From the NCBI GenBank assembly GCA_008704415.1, contig VXIS01000011.1, positions 62,001-126,000 on the forward strand: a DNA stretch of 64,000 nt, read 5' to 3'. The DNA is from Sphaerosporella brunnea. Taxonomy: Eukaryota; Ascomycota; Pezizomycetes; Pezizales; Pyronemataceae. The notes under the pieces were generated by a model. That model worked only from the letters and a program-made list of their open reading frames with translations, ran no database searches and had not been told where the DNA came from. This document shows, one piece after another, positions 1-9,689 of this stretch. Position numbers and translations under genes: made by a program. The first letter of the stretch is position 1. The number at the start of each line of letters is the position of its first letter.

Positions 1-40
1 TCGCGGCGAGCCTGCAAAGTGACCTGACACGACCGTAGCA

Positions 41-2125
41 ATGCTACCACTCAATATTCTTCTGCTCGTTCTACCTCTTACGGCCTTGGCCGCGCCCATC
101 AAGCCAATTTTTGGCAGCTGGGGCAACGCCGTCATGCCTTTCAAGACCGGCAAAGCCAGTGATAAGTGGAATCCAACACCTGAACCGGAGTTCGCTCCCG
201 CGTATCCTCCCGCGTACCCTCCTGCCTACCCTCCTGCATATCCTCCAGCGTATCCTCCCGCTCAATATCCTCCCGGTCAATACCCTTCTGATCAATATCC
301 TTCCGGTCAATATCCTTCCTATCAATATCCTCCGAGCGGATATGTTCGCCCGGCCGCCCACTATCCTCCTGGTGCTTATCCGCCCCCTCCCTATTCCCTT
401 GCTTCCTATCCTCCCACGTCCTATCCTCCAGGCGGATGCTCTCACTCGGCCACCCCCTATCCACCCAGTTCTCCTCCCTCCAGTTCCTACCAGCCTGCTC
501 CCTACGATAAAAGCCGCCTGATAAATGTTGGAGGAATCCGAGGGACTCCACTGCCACCCTCAACACCTCCGCCTCCTCCCGAGAATGAGGCGCCCACCTC
601 CGAGCCCTCTCTTGTCGCCCCGTCCGCTGAGCCCATTGAAGCTGCCGAAATCGGAAGGAAGGGACAGAAGCAAGCAAAAGAGTCCTCGGCCAGAAGCGAC
701 GTAACACGTATGGCGGCCAGCAACTCAGTGGCTCTATTCAACGGCGTTCCCGTGAATCCCACAACCGGTCGCCCCATCAACCCTCCTGCGTCTGGCTCCG
801 ATGAGCCCAGCTTACAAAAGCGCTCTGCCGACCCGGGGCTCCTTAAGAAGAAGCTGGGACTTGACTTCCTGAGCGATCCTAACATCAACGATGAAGCTAT
901 CCGCGAACACATGAGGTCCCCCGAGATTGGGAAGGGTCTTGCTGAGCCGAAGGGAACCTACGAGAAGGGGCCGATCTCGAGTCAGGAGCACCTACTGGGA
1001 CAGAACGATGTTCCCCTTCCCGCTCCTGCACCGGCTCCTGCCATTGAAGATCCTTCTCCTACCGACCAAGAGGATGCCCCGGCTGAAGCTACCGACTCGG
1101 CAGCTCTTGCAGTCACCCAGGAAGTTCAGCGCCAGCAGCGCCCATGGAGCGGTGGCTCCTACATGATCTTTAACGGTGTTGCTACTCCTGTTGGCGGTGA
1201 TATCACTAGTGCCGCTCTCGGGGCCGCCAAACTCGATCCCACCTCGGATGAAGACTCTGCTCTCAAGCTTCACAAGCGTAGTGGCGGCGTCCGGAACAAG
1301 CTTGGCCTGGGAATGTTTGATATGCCCAGCGTGGGTGGTCGGCGCAAGACGACACCACCTCCTGAGCCGCCGTGCGAAGAAGAGGCGGAAGAGGGTGAGG
1401 ATGAGGATGCAGGGAACATCAAACGGGCCGACGAAGCGCAAGAGGAGCAGGAAGCCGAGCAGGAGGTTTCTGAGGCCGAGGGCAGGGTATCGGAAGGCGT
1501 TTCTCGGGCCCGCGCAGCCCAAAAGAACCCGGAGGCTGCTGCGGCTGTTCCTGCTGCTGCTGATCCAGCCCCGGAGGCGCAGTCACAGGCGGCTTTTGAA
1601 GAGGAGCTCGGACTCGCATACGATGACCTTCCCACTGGCAAGAGCTTTGTCATCTACAACGGCCAGCCGGTCGAGTACAACAACGTCCCCATCGGCCGAC
1701 CCAAGATCAAGAAGCCCCGTCCCGCCTTCCGGGGAGAGCGCATTGGCGACGACGACGGCTGGGCGAAGAAGGCAAGGCTCGCCAAGCGCGATCCCGATCC
1801 CACTCCTGGAAGAAAGTACACCGGCATCAACCCGTTCAAGAACAACCCGCTCTCTGGATCCCACCTCGAAAAGGAGAAGAAACAGCACGAAGACTATGCT
1901 CGCGCCACCGAGTCCGCAAGTGGAGAAACTAATCAGCAGCGCCGCGAGACAAAGATCAGCGAGCTCACCCCGCACACCTCCGAGGATGAAATGGTCAATA
2001 TTAAGGTCGGTGACTCGTATGCGCTTTTCAATGGCCAGCCCATCAGTCTGGGGAGTCTCAAGGGCGAACCGGCGACGCAGCCCAACGCTATCGGCAACTT
2101 TTTTAAGGATGGCGTAATGGCTTGA
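41..2125 (+). CDS. Secreted proline-rich repeat protein with Kex2-type cleavage sites (KEP-like)
   Basis: A single-exon, 694-residue protein. It opens with a hydrophobic signal peptide (about residues 1-18, ending ALAAP). A Pro/Tyr-rich stretch follows, with five tandem PAYPP units near residues 53-77 and further YPP/QYP units to about 150. The rest contains four copies of a short motif, [SY]-x-[ILV]-[FY]-N-G-x-[PA], near residues 227, 372, 535 and 657. Lys-Arg sites follow copies 1, 2 and 3 (near residues 257, 413 and 585), with another near 460. After the first two of these sites a KLGL motif recurs. Signal peptide plus repeats separated by KR is the design of fungal Kex2-processed repeat proteins, so release of several peptides in the Golgi is inferred. 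It could instead be a cell-wall protein in which the KR sites are not used. No catalytic domain is visible. The start is the first Met and directly begins the signal peptide. Confidence 0.8.
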   Translation: MLPLNILLLVLPLTALAAPIKPIFGSWGNAVMPFKTGKASDKWNPTPEPEFAPAYPPAYPPAYPPAYPPAYPPAQYPPGQYPSDQYPSGQYPSYQYPPSGYVRPAAHYPPGAYPPPPYSLASYPPTSYPPGGCSHSATPYPPSSPPSSSYQPAPYDKSRLINVGGIRGTPLPPSTPPPPPENEAPTSEPSLVAPSAEPIEAAEIGRKGQKQAKESSARSDVTRMAASNSVALFNGVPVNPTTGRPINPPASGSDEPSLQKRSADPGLLKKKLGLDFLSDPNINDEAIREHMRSPEIGKGLAEPKGTYEKGPISSQEHLLGQNDVPLPAPAPAPAIEDPSPTDQEDAPAEATDSAALAVTQEVQRQQRPWSGGSYMIFNGVATPVGGDITSAALGAAKLDPTSDEDSALKLHKRSGGVRNKLGLGMFDMPSVGGRRKTTPPPEPPCEEEAEEGEDEDAGNIKRADEAQEEQEAEQEVSEAEGRVSEGVSRARAAQKNPEAAAAVPAAADPAPEAQSQAAFEEELGLAYDDLPTGKSFVIYNGQPVEYNNVPIGRPKIKKPRPAFRGERIGDDDGWAKKARLAKRDPDPTPGRKYTGINPFKNNPLSGSHLEKEKKQHEDYARATESASGETNQQRRETKISELTPHTSEDEMVNIKVGDSYALFNGQPISLGSLKGEPATQPNAIGNFFKDGVMA

Positions 2126-2278
2126 GGGTGTGTGCGGTTTGGTGTTTGGCTTGGTTTAATACGTGTACTTAGTTAATGTAATGTGATTTGAGCCAGATGA
2201 TTTATTCAATACCGTAATCAACTTCAGGGTATATTAGAAAAAAACGCTTATCAATTCAAATCCCATCCTCCTTCCCAT

Positions 2279-2389
2279 CTAGTTATCGCCCGAGTCCTCG
2301 GGAGGCCGACGCGGGCAGCCGCAAACAGTGCACATCGTCATCGATTCAAGATAGTGCACGAATTTGCAGCGGTGACATCTCCAGCCCAT
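2279..2389 (-). CDS. Zinc-ribbon microprotein 1 of 6 (36 aa)
   Basis: A 36-codon reading frame that starts MGWRCHRC and has a second cysteine pair, CTVCGC, 11 residues on. The pattern is W-x-C-x2-C, a spacer, then C-x2-C-G: one treble-clef or rubredoxin-like zinc knuckle and little else, apart from a short Pro/Arg/Asp tail. It is the most 3' member (lowest coordinates) of an array of six related minus-strand frames between 2.28 and 4.89 kb. Their shared W-x-C-[PH]-x-C...C-x2-C-G layout is the evidence that it is a gene. The Met sits two residues before the Trp, as in member 2. Function is unknown. Zn binding is inferred from the cysteines. Confidence 0.6.
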   Translation of the reverse strand: MGWRCHRCKFVHYLESMTMCTVCGCPRRPPEDSGDN

Positions 2390-2667
2390 GGCGGTGATTA
2401 TGTAGCTCGCAGAGAGGTTGTTGCTCGGGGGAGGGGATTGGGGTTGGGAACAGGGGATTTATATGAATTTTATTTTGCAGTTCCTTTTGCGTGGGCTTAG
2501 GCTCGAGTTGAGCGGACAACTTCGAGATGGGGGGATGTGTGTGAGGTGGAATTTGAGCCAGTTACTCTATTCCAACTCTGATCACGGCTACAGACAGCTA
2601 GTACAGCCCCACTCCCCTCCCCTTCCCTCCCCCAGATCAGATGCAGTTGCGCGTTGATGCTTCTTTG

Positions 2668-2751
2668 TTATCGCACTAGCCCGCACCAGTCGCAGGTGCT
2701 TTCTAGGTCGTTTTTGTGGATGCATTCGCAGTGGGGGCATTGCCAGGACAT
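2668..2751 (-). CDS. Zinc-ribbon microprotein 2 of 6 (27 aa)
   Basis: The smallest intact member, 27 residues. It begins MSWQCPHC and has CDWCG near its end, followed by only three residues. Layout is W-x-C-P-x-C-x11-C-x2-C-G, the core shared by the array. The frame stays open upstream to 2922, but that stretch reads through a C-homopolymer and pyrimidine tract typical of a leader. The Met at 2751, two residues before the Trp, matches member 1 and is preferred. Function unknown; a single structural zinc site is inferred. Confidence 0.6.
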   Translation of the reverse strand: MSWQCPHCECIHKNDLESTCDWCGLVR

Positions 2752-3112
2752 CTTTGCGGGCTTGATGGGTCGGTGGTGCTTATGCTGGCGGTAGTTATGG
2801 TGACGATGCGGGAGAAGGGAGAAAAAAAAAAGCCGGGGGGGGGGGGGGAATATATGGATGTATATGGATGGGTTTTCTGGTTTTGTAATTGGCGCCAAAC
2901 GATGAGGTTGGGTAGTTGGCATGCAAATTCTCTCGACCGGACATTAACCAGAGGTACAGGTACGGTGTTTGTTGTGCGTGCTGTTTGAATCAATGTCATA
3001 CGGAAATACAAACACCCCAACGCCGGTATATGGTCATATATGCAAAGTGCTGCAAACGAGCCGAACCGAACCATGGCACCGTCACCACCACCACCATAGC
3101 CCGCCCATCATC

Positions 3113-3283
3113 TCAGACTTCGTCAAAATCCGACTCGGCACAGCTCGAGTACCCTTCCAACTCGAAGTACCCACAGCACTCGCACCTCATCGTCGTGGCG
3201 AATGGGTGCGTGCGCGTGTGTTTGTGGCAGTGAGGGCATTCCCACGCGATATCCGGATCCAACTCGGCGTCGTGGTTGGGCAT
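3113..3283 (-). CDS. Zinc-ribbon microprotein 3 of 6 (56 aa)
   Basis: A 56-residue frame: an acidic 13-residue lead-in, then the zinc knuckle (AWECPHC, 14-residue spacer, CECCG), then an acidic tail ending SDFDEV. It is the longest of the six. The leader just upstream carries two copies of a CAACAAAATCAT-like motif running into CAACAATG, a good fungal start context, and a C-homopolymer of about 15 further up (3344-3358 on the plus strand reads as G). Met 3283 is chosen for that context; the frame is also open to 3439. Function unknown. Confidence 0.65.
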   Translation of the reverse strand: MPNHDAELDPDIAWECPHCHKHTRTHPFATTMRCECCGYFELEGYSSCAESDFDEV

Positions 3284-3611
3284 TGTTGATGATTTTGTTG
3301 ATGATTTTGTTGAGGGAGGTAAGGGAGTAAGGGAGGTAAAGAAGGGGGGGGGGGGGGGGTTATGAAGGAAGGGGGATGGGATGGGATGGAAGGGGTAGGG
3401 GAAACGGAATTGAATGCGGTTGTGGCCCATGACATGCAACCATCCGACACCTGCGGCGATTGCGCGTCGCTTTTCGGATTCACGATGTCACGTAGCATGT
3501 AGAAGTCCAAGATTATTAACCAGGGGAAAAAAAAAATTGATATTCAAAAAGAAAAATGCCGCTTTTCATTATCGGTGTTAAATCCGGGCAGGTGGAGGCT
3601 CGCCCACGCCG

Positions 3612-3712
3612 CACGGGAGGAATAAATCCACACCAAGGGTACTTCACCTTTTCGCCGGAATTGGGTCCGCAAAGCTGTGCTCTTCGCACTTTGGGCACTT
3701 CCAGTGTGTCAT
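3612..3712 (-). pseudogene. Zinc-ribbon microprotein 4 of 6, frameshifted remnant
   Basis: The first half is intact: MTHWKCPKC from Met 3712. The frame then stops at 3644 before a second cysteine pair is reached. In another minus-strand frame just downstream lies the expected second half, but with Tyr where the first Cys of the pair should be (Y-P-W-C-G-F-I-P). The WCGFIP part is encoded by the same 18 nt (3619-3636) as in member 5 (4211-4228). So this looks like a duplicate of member 5 that suffered an indel and lost a ligand. A spliced gene is possible (a gtgaag donor lies at the break) but would still lack that Cys. Confidence 0.55.
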
Positions 3713-4191
3713 GATAAAGCTGTCGGTTTTGTTTGTTGCCATGGTTGGTTGGTTGGTTGTACAGTTGATGGTTGTGCCCAATGCCATGGCCTTACATATA
3801 GCTTAGGACGCCGTTCTCGGGAGTTTAATTCGAAATCGTTGCTTGCAAGGTGGGATGGAAAGCGGCGTTGAAGTGTGGCCGGATGGGAGTAGGAGCAGTA
3901 GAGACCTGAAGCCGTTTGGATAATAACTTACCTTGAGTAATTGTGGAGGGAGCCAGAAACCTGTAAGATAGGAGAGGCTTTGCTCAATGGGACAAGAATA
4001 TAAACAAATGTACGGAGAATGTGTGATCTGTGCATGTGTCTAACGGAACGCCGTGCAAAGCGTGGTGGCGAAGTGCATGTGCACGTAGCAGTCAGGTTTC
4101 AACGGCTCTATGAAGTTGCTCTCTAGAATAACTACAGAATACTTAATTAGATATCCCTTCCTGATATATATATATATATATCCGGTTCCTC

Positions 4192-4314
4192 TCAGCCAGA
4201 AGAGCAAAGTGGAATAAATCCACACCAAATGCAGGCGAGTCTCTCGGCGGGCCGCAACATGTTATTTCCATCGCATTGCGGACATTTCCACAGAATTAGG
4301 TCTCTGTCAGTCAT
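4192..4314 (-). CDS. Zinc-ribbon microprotein 5 of 6 (40 aa)
   Basis: A 40-residue frame with an eight-residue lead (MTDRDLIL), then WKCPQC, a 13-residue spacer, and CIWCGFIP followed by a short tail containing one more Cys. The Trp before each half of the knuckle and the Gly after the last Cys match members 3, 4 and 6. It shares an identical 18-nt segment with broken member 4, so the two are recent duplicates. An AT dinucleotide run (about 4166-4181) lies just past the stop. Function unknown; one zinc site is inferred. Confidence 0.65.
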   Translation of the reverse strand: MTDRDLILWKCPQCDGNNMLRPAERLACIWCGFIPLCSSG

Positions 4315-4763
4315 AGCGCGGTTCGCGAGAGCTAGATATAGGTATGACTGATCTTGGATTAACTTTTTGGTCGCCTGGGGTTTGTAGATCAGAATGGTCG
4401 TTTATGTAGGGAGGAAATATCTGGAAGGAGGGAATGCATGATAACTCGGTTTTGCGGAATTGAACTGGCGTGGTTTCGAAAGCAAAATAGGAGGATTGAA
4501 AACACGTGTACACTCGCAACTCTTTCAATTGCAACAGGCAAGCAAACGCGCAAGGGGCACTGCAAATTGTGCATTCGGGAGATACAATCAAGGTGCAACG
4601 TTTAGATTCAAGGTGAGCGAGCTGATAGGCACCACATCACGCCAAGGTATGGAAAACAAAAAAAAAATATGCCACATGCCTCATGTATGCACTCAAGAAT
4701 AACCGTTCATTTAATCAACTACCGTGTAACCCGACGCCGGTGCTAAATCCACTCCAGATCCCA

Positions 4764-4889
4764 TCACTTCGAGGAATAGCCACACCACACGCAGACAAAA
4801 TAGGGACACTCAGGTTGTAGAACGGTGTAGTTGCCACATTGCGGGCATGGCCAAGTCGCCACGCTTAGGTCGATCCCTGGAACCTGCAT
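4764..4889 (-). CDS. Zinc-ribbon microprotein 6 of 6 (41 aa)
   Basis: A 41-residue frame and the most 5' member of the array. It has a 12-residue hydrophobic or polar lead, then WPCPQCG, a short spacer containing one extra Cys (PECPYF), and CVWCGYSSK at the C-terminus. The start context CATCACAATG is good for a fungus. Spacing to member 5 is about 450 bp, like the other intervals in the array. This regular spacing suggests each unit carries its own promoter and 3' end. Function unknown. Confidence 0.65.
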   Translation of the reverse strand: MQVPGIDLSVATWPCPQCGNYTVLQPECPYFVCVWCGYSSK

Positions 4890-5148
4890 TGTGATGGAGA
4901 TGGGTTTCTAGGTAGGCGGGCTACCACGTCTGCTATGGATCTTGATGTAAGGAAGGGAATATTGAGCGCAATGGCCATGATTTGTAGTTCATTATATGAG
5001 CAATTGCTTCCTTCATTGGTTCTCCCACCCCATCATGAAGCTCTGCTTCTTCTTGAAAATAGTTTCGATTCGAACGACCCTAGAAAAGTGAGGGTATAGA
5101 AGGAAAACTTTCCAATTCAACGGAAACTGCTACTGCACCTATAGCCAG

Positions 5149-5973
5149 TAGTGATGGACACGAGCCGAGCCAGCTCGAGCCAGAAGCTCGAGCTGACGAG
5201 CCGAGCCGAGCCAGCTCAAGTTTTCACCATGATCGGTGATCGGGGGTTCTGATGGGGCGGGTTGATGGGAATGGAAATTACAGCGAGTGTCGTACAATAA
5301 AAACAGACAATCAAATGTGTCATGTAGAAACCTCGAGTCGCTTGTTCCTGTCACGCAACGCAATGCTACCTACCTACCCTTCAGCGGACCATAACTATCA
5401 ACTTCCAGCGGGTGCACCACCGCCAGAAGAGCTATGGCAGACAAATCGACGGATGCACTGCCCCGGGAGAGCGTGCTTCTTATTTTAAAAAGCTATCAGG
5501 GAACTGGGGTATACTCACTGAATGCTCGCTAATATCCCTCTATACCACAAGTGTCCTGGCTGAGAATCTTTTCTCCCAACCTGGAGATCTTATTACCAAA
5601 AAGCGAAACAGACTCTTGGAAACCTCAAGTAGCGCTTGCTTGTTGCTTAAAAGCTGGTTGGGGCAGGATGATGTGGAGCAGTGGGAACGTGAAAGGTTAA
5701 GCAAGGAGGATGCAGGAGACATCGACAGTGGGAATGAGGTTCCGGTCCCCGATACCCATCAGCAATCACTGCTAGATAGTGAGAATGATGCGGATAACGA
5801 GGAATTGTAGCCAGTTTATATTTCTAGATATGTTGAATACTATTACCTATTTTTATGTGGTAAAGCGGAACAGCTCGAGCTGCAGCTCGAGCTCACCCAG
5901 AGCTCGGACGCGAGCCCGAGCCTCCACCTCTACGAGCCGAGCCAGCTCGAGCTGACCTTGGAGGATCGATTCG
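5149..5973 (+). mobile_element. hAT transposon, internally deleted copy
   Basis: The left end begins TAGTGATGGACACGAGCC and is followed by dense GAGCC/GAGCT subterminal repeats. The right side (about 5870-5960) carries the same GAGCC/CTCGAGC repeats. Between them, 5412-5810 encodes the C-terminal dimerisation part of a hAT transposase: AENLFSQPGDLI, then KKRNRLLETSSSACLLL and an acidic tail. The catalytic region is missing, so this is a non-autonomous deletion derivative. The same left end and the same C-terminal segment recur at 36.8-39.3 kb. The exact right end and target duplication could not be fixed. Confidence 0.75.
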
Positions 5974-6018
5974 ACAGGTCGTTTATAACGTTCATCACTT
6001 CGTTGAAGAAGTACATTG

Positions 6019-6055
<37 letters not shown>
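6019..6055. repeat. Poly(A) homopolymer, 37 nt
   Basis: Thirty-seven consecutive A residues lie between the hAT relic and the 3' end of the sugar transporter gene. No retroelement coding sequence is recognisable next to it. It may be a slipped homopolymer or the tail of a lost insertion. Confidence 0.9.
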
Positions 6056-6057
<2 letters not shown>

Positions 6058-6245
6058 AATGGATTACATCTCTATGTAAGTACTAGGTATGTACCTGCTA
6101 GGTAAGTAACTATATGTCCGCCAACAAGCTCGCAAGAACAGCAACAAATGCAAAAGCGTATAAAATAGTGGGGAGATCACAGTCAGCCCATCCCGTACAT
6201 ATCAAAGCACACCCACACGCATCCGTCTAGAGGATATCAAAGCAT

Positions 6246-8344
6246 CTAGTCCTCCTTCGAAACCACCTGGTGCACATCGACACCACTCTTGAGAACGCCC
6301 TCGATTTCCTCCGCAGCACGATTCGCCTCCTTCTCCGCCATCCTTGCTTTATAGTTAGTCTCCGCATCCCAATTCCACGGACTCGCAATGTTGAACAGGT
6401 ATTCGATGTCTTCCAGTTTCCGCAGGTTGGTTTCCGGGTATAACGCCCATACTTGTGGTATCGTTAAAATACTGCAGACTGCGAATACCACCAGTGTGTA
6501 TGGCCCGATGCTCTGAAACATTATTGGGCAGAGTAAGGTGAGCCAGCCGTTGCCGATTGCCCAGCCGATCACGCCGAAGGAGGCGCCTTTCACTCGGATT
6601 TCGAGAGGGAAGATCTCCGTTTGGTAGACCCAGGGGACACAGAGCTATTTTTGAGTTAGCCATTGTCGACTTCCAAAGGCGGAAGATGGGAAAAGACGTA
6701 CCCAGGTGGCTCCGAAACAGAACGTGAAGCAGAAAACAGCCGCGGTAGCCGCGTGGCCGTACCCGACACCTTGACCATTGTCGTTTGCCTTTGAACAGAA
6801 GCCTGCAACTGCCATTGCAATCGCTTGCAGCACTGCTCCCCAGTAAAGAATCGTTCGTCGACCGTATTTGTCGAGAATAAACACCGGGATTAGAGTACTT
6901 ATTGTGTATGTTATCTACACAATAGGTCAACTTTTCGTTTGTTTTTCCTCCGCGGAAATAGAGTAGACTGTCAGAGACTTACGTTGTTGATACCAGAAAT
7001 CAAATTTGCCTGGTTCGCCGACATACCAGCATTCCTAAAGATCACTGGCGCATAGACCGTGACACCAGCGACACCCACCCACTCCTGAATCACCTGCAGC
7101 CAGATTATGAGGTACGTTCTGCGGGTGATATGCATACCACCCTTTCCGGTGCCCGAAACCATGGTCCAATAATTCGTCGGTCCGTTTTTTTGGATAAACT
7201 TGACCTCGTCATCGAAGGACTCGACGATGTCACGGTATTCCTTTTGGGTCTCTTTTGAGTTGTTTCCTCGCAGCCTGGTGAGGACCCATTTGGCCTCGTC
7301 ATGTCGGCCGTCCTTCACCAGCCATCTGGGGGATTCGGGGAAGAACCAGACGACCAACAGCAGGACGATGAGGGGAATGATCTGGAAGGCGATGGGGAAC
7401 CTCCAACGGATTTGGGAGTTTCCTTCGTCGATGAAGGAAAGGCCATACTAATTTAATCCCATTTGGTCAGTCTCTTTCAGTCTTCTTCCATTGGGAAATA
7501 TCGAATAGCTTACAGCAAGCCAGTAGGCGATCACCACGCCAAAGATGTTAGACGAGAACTCGATGGCAATCATCTGCCCACGGGAGGAATGATCTGCAAC
7601 CTCTGTAGCCTGAATACTTTAGCAGATTCTCTTCGCAGAAATTGCGCAAGAGGCATACCCAAACCGGCACCACGGCATTAAGAATCCCCGTGCCGACTCC
7701 GTTGATGAGACGGGACATGCACATCCAGGGCACGTTCATGGAGCTGGCTTGAAGGGCAGCTCCGATGATTCCCCATACCGAACCGAAGGCAACGCCCCAT
7801 ATACGGCCGTACTTGTCGCCCGCCCATCCACCGAGCAAACATCCCAACAGTGCGCCTGCACGCCTGAGCGTCAGCAAACCTACCACAAAAGAGTAGAAGG
7901 AATGGGCTAACCGAAGTAGTAGATTGCCACAATTCCGCCCTCCAAAAGTCCATCGGTAACTTGTGGCTCGTTCTTCTCATCGATATATCCATAGCCCATC
8001 AGCTTGACATAATCTGCCATGAAATTGTCAGTTAGTCAAACTAGGCCACGGGGAAGTAGTCCTCACGGTTAGAAGCGTTTACACCCGCAGTCATTCCTTG
8101 GTCATAACCAAAGAAGCAGAAGCTAACACAAGCCAGGACAATAATCCTACAACCCCCACAATCAGCATTACATCCATCCTCCTAGGGAGCCCATTGACAC
8201 ATACCAAGTCCTAAGTACACGTCCCTCAAATCTCCTGGCAATATTGAATTTCGATATTGAGTCTGGACATGGAATAACCCGATCATCCCAACCTTCATCT
8301 GCACCTCCCTTCAGCTTCTCTCCATGTTCTCGTTGCGTGGTCAT
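6246..8344 (-). CDS. MFS monosaccharide (hexose-type) transporter
   Basis: Eight exons: 8205-8344, 8067-8146, 7912-8013, 7659-7855, 7514-7609, 6983-7447, 6702-6914, 6246-6644, giving 563 residues, usual for fungal sugar porters. Family signatures are visible: GYDQG at the end of TM1, GGWAGDKYGR (loop 2-3), FPESPRWL before the central loop, then DKYGRR and a PETN..LEDIEYLF motif after TM12. About twelve hydrophobic segments are spread along the chain. The product should sit in the plasma membrane and import a hexose or related sugar with protons. Substrate cannot be told from sequence. The N-terminus is hydrophilic and starts MTTQREHGEK at 8344. The C-terminus is charged (EKEANRAAEE). It could also be a quinate or pentose carrier of the same family. 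Confidence 0.93.
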
Positions 8345-9689
8345 ATTCGATTCGAGGTAGTATCAATACAGAACAAAGAAGAGTGAAGCGGGGCAGGCCT
8401 TAATTTATAAATGTCACCATTCTACCTTGGGATTTAACGTTTCCCAGGCCGGAGCACTGTCGCCCCGAAGGTTTCGAGCTTCATGGATGCGGGGGCCGAG
8501 TATGGCATCGTGAGATTCTGGGAATGATCACCAAGCGGCTACCACAGGGGAAAGGTTCAGCGCTGGGGCCCAGCACTCAATTGACCGTAGCAACAGCACT
8601 GGACAATTGGGAACCCTTTTGGCAGGGGCATGCGGCATACTCCTCAGAACGAAAGACAAAGGTAAAGTATACTCCTGTGATGGTTCTAGACCCGACACAA
8701 TCTGAGAGAATGTCGAAGCCTAAGGTTGTTTTTGCTGAATCACGTCACGAACACTAAACCAGCCCGCGTGATGAAGTAGGCCAGTTAACGTCGGGTCCTT
8801 GAGCTTCAGACATCAAAGGACGGGTAGGTACTGTATCCCTGCGTTTTTTGGCCAAAGCCACCAGAAGACCAATGCCTTTCGCATAGACAATCTTCCCCTG
8901 CGAGGTTGTTTGTCATAATGCAAAGGAAGCAGTTATGGCCATCCATGACCAATTCCAACTGCTCGAAAGAAATCTCACGATGCAGTCCCAAACAAGGAGT
9001 CAGCCATCGCCAATGTTTCTCCAGGTTCTTCCGCAGGACCAGATCCGTGCCTAGGTCTTCAACTTGGTCAAGATGTGCGAATCATCCGTACTGCTCAAGC
9101 TCATCCTTAAGCCTCCCCACCCGGGCCGGACGTCGGCACCCCAGAGAAAAGAGATCTCCCTTCGGATCCCCACATCCCCGCGCTGGTTAAGATAAATACA
9201 AACCCAATCCAACGGGCTTCTGCCCTCCGCACGCATCGGTAACTCTTGCTGACGACTACCAATGCCGGCCATGACGTACATTTCGTCCAAGCTCATCCAC
9301 GTGGGCGTGAAGGCGGCAAACAGCTCTAGATTGTTTCAGCCCTCGTAGCCCACGGCCAGAGACTGGTCCCACAACCTGCCTCCGCACCACCAGACTCATA
9401 GGAGCATGGTTTTCCCAGATGAAAGGGACATAGCAGGAACCTGCACACAGCCGATTGCAGGCATTCTTTCTATGCGCACACTCCCTCCGAAAGAAACAAA
9501 ACTCATGATTACCTTCCTAATGGACTCATCAAAGGAAAACAAAAAAGAAGCCACGATCCACCGCATCAGAAGACAAAATGGGTGGGTATAATACAGCTCG
9601 TAACCATCAGGACCGTGTAACAAAAGCCAGAGATAAAGGAAAAAGAAAAATCCCAGTTAGAGAAAGAAAAACCCATCACCCCCTCAGTA
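8345..9689. other. Intergenic region, no gene recognised
   Basis: This lies between the 5' end of the sugar transporter and the 3' end of SMC4. About 300 bp next to 8345 should hold the transporter promoter. A minus-strand open stretch at 9051-9296 (81 codons, starting MSLDEMYVMAG) looks composition-wise like coding sequence and continues in frame upstream of its Met. It matched no family I know and may be a gene fragment. Nothing else supportable is seen. Confidence 0.4.

Noticed and set aside
1176..2117. 313-codon frame overlapping the secreted repeat protein
   Set aside because: Arg/Ser-rich out-of-frame translation of the same DNA; the frame with signal peptide and repeats explains the sequence.
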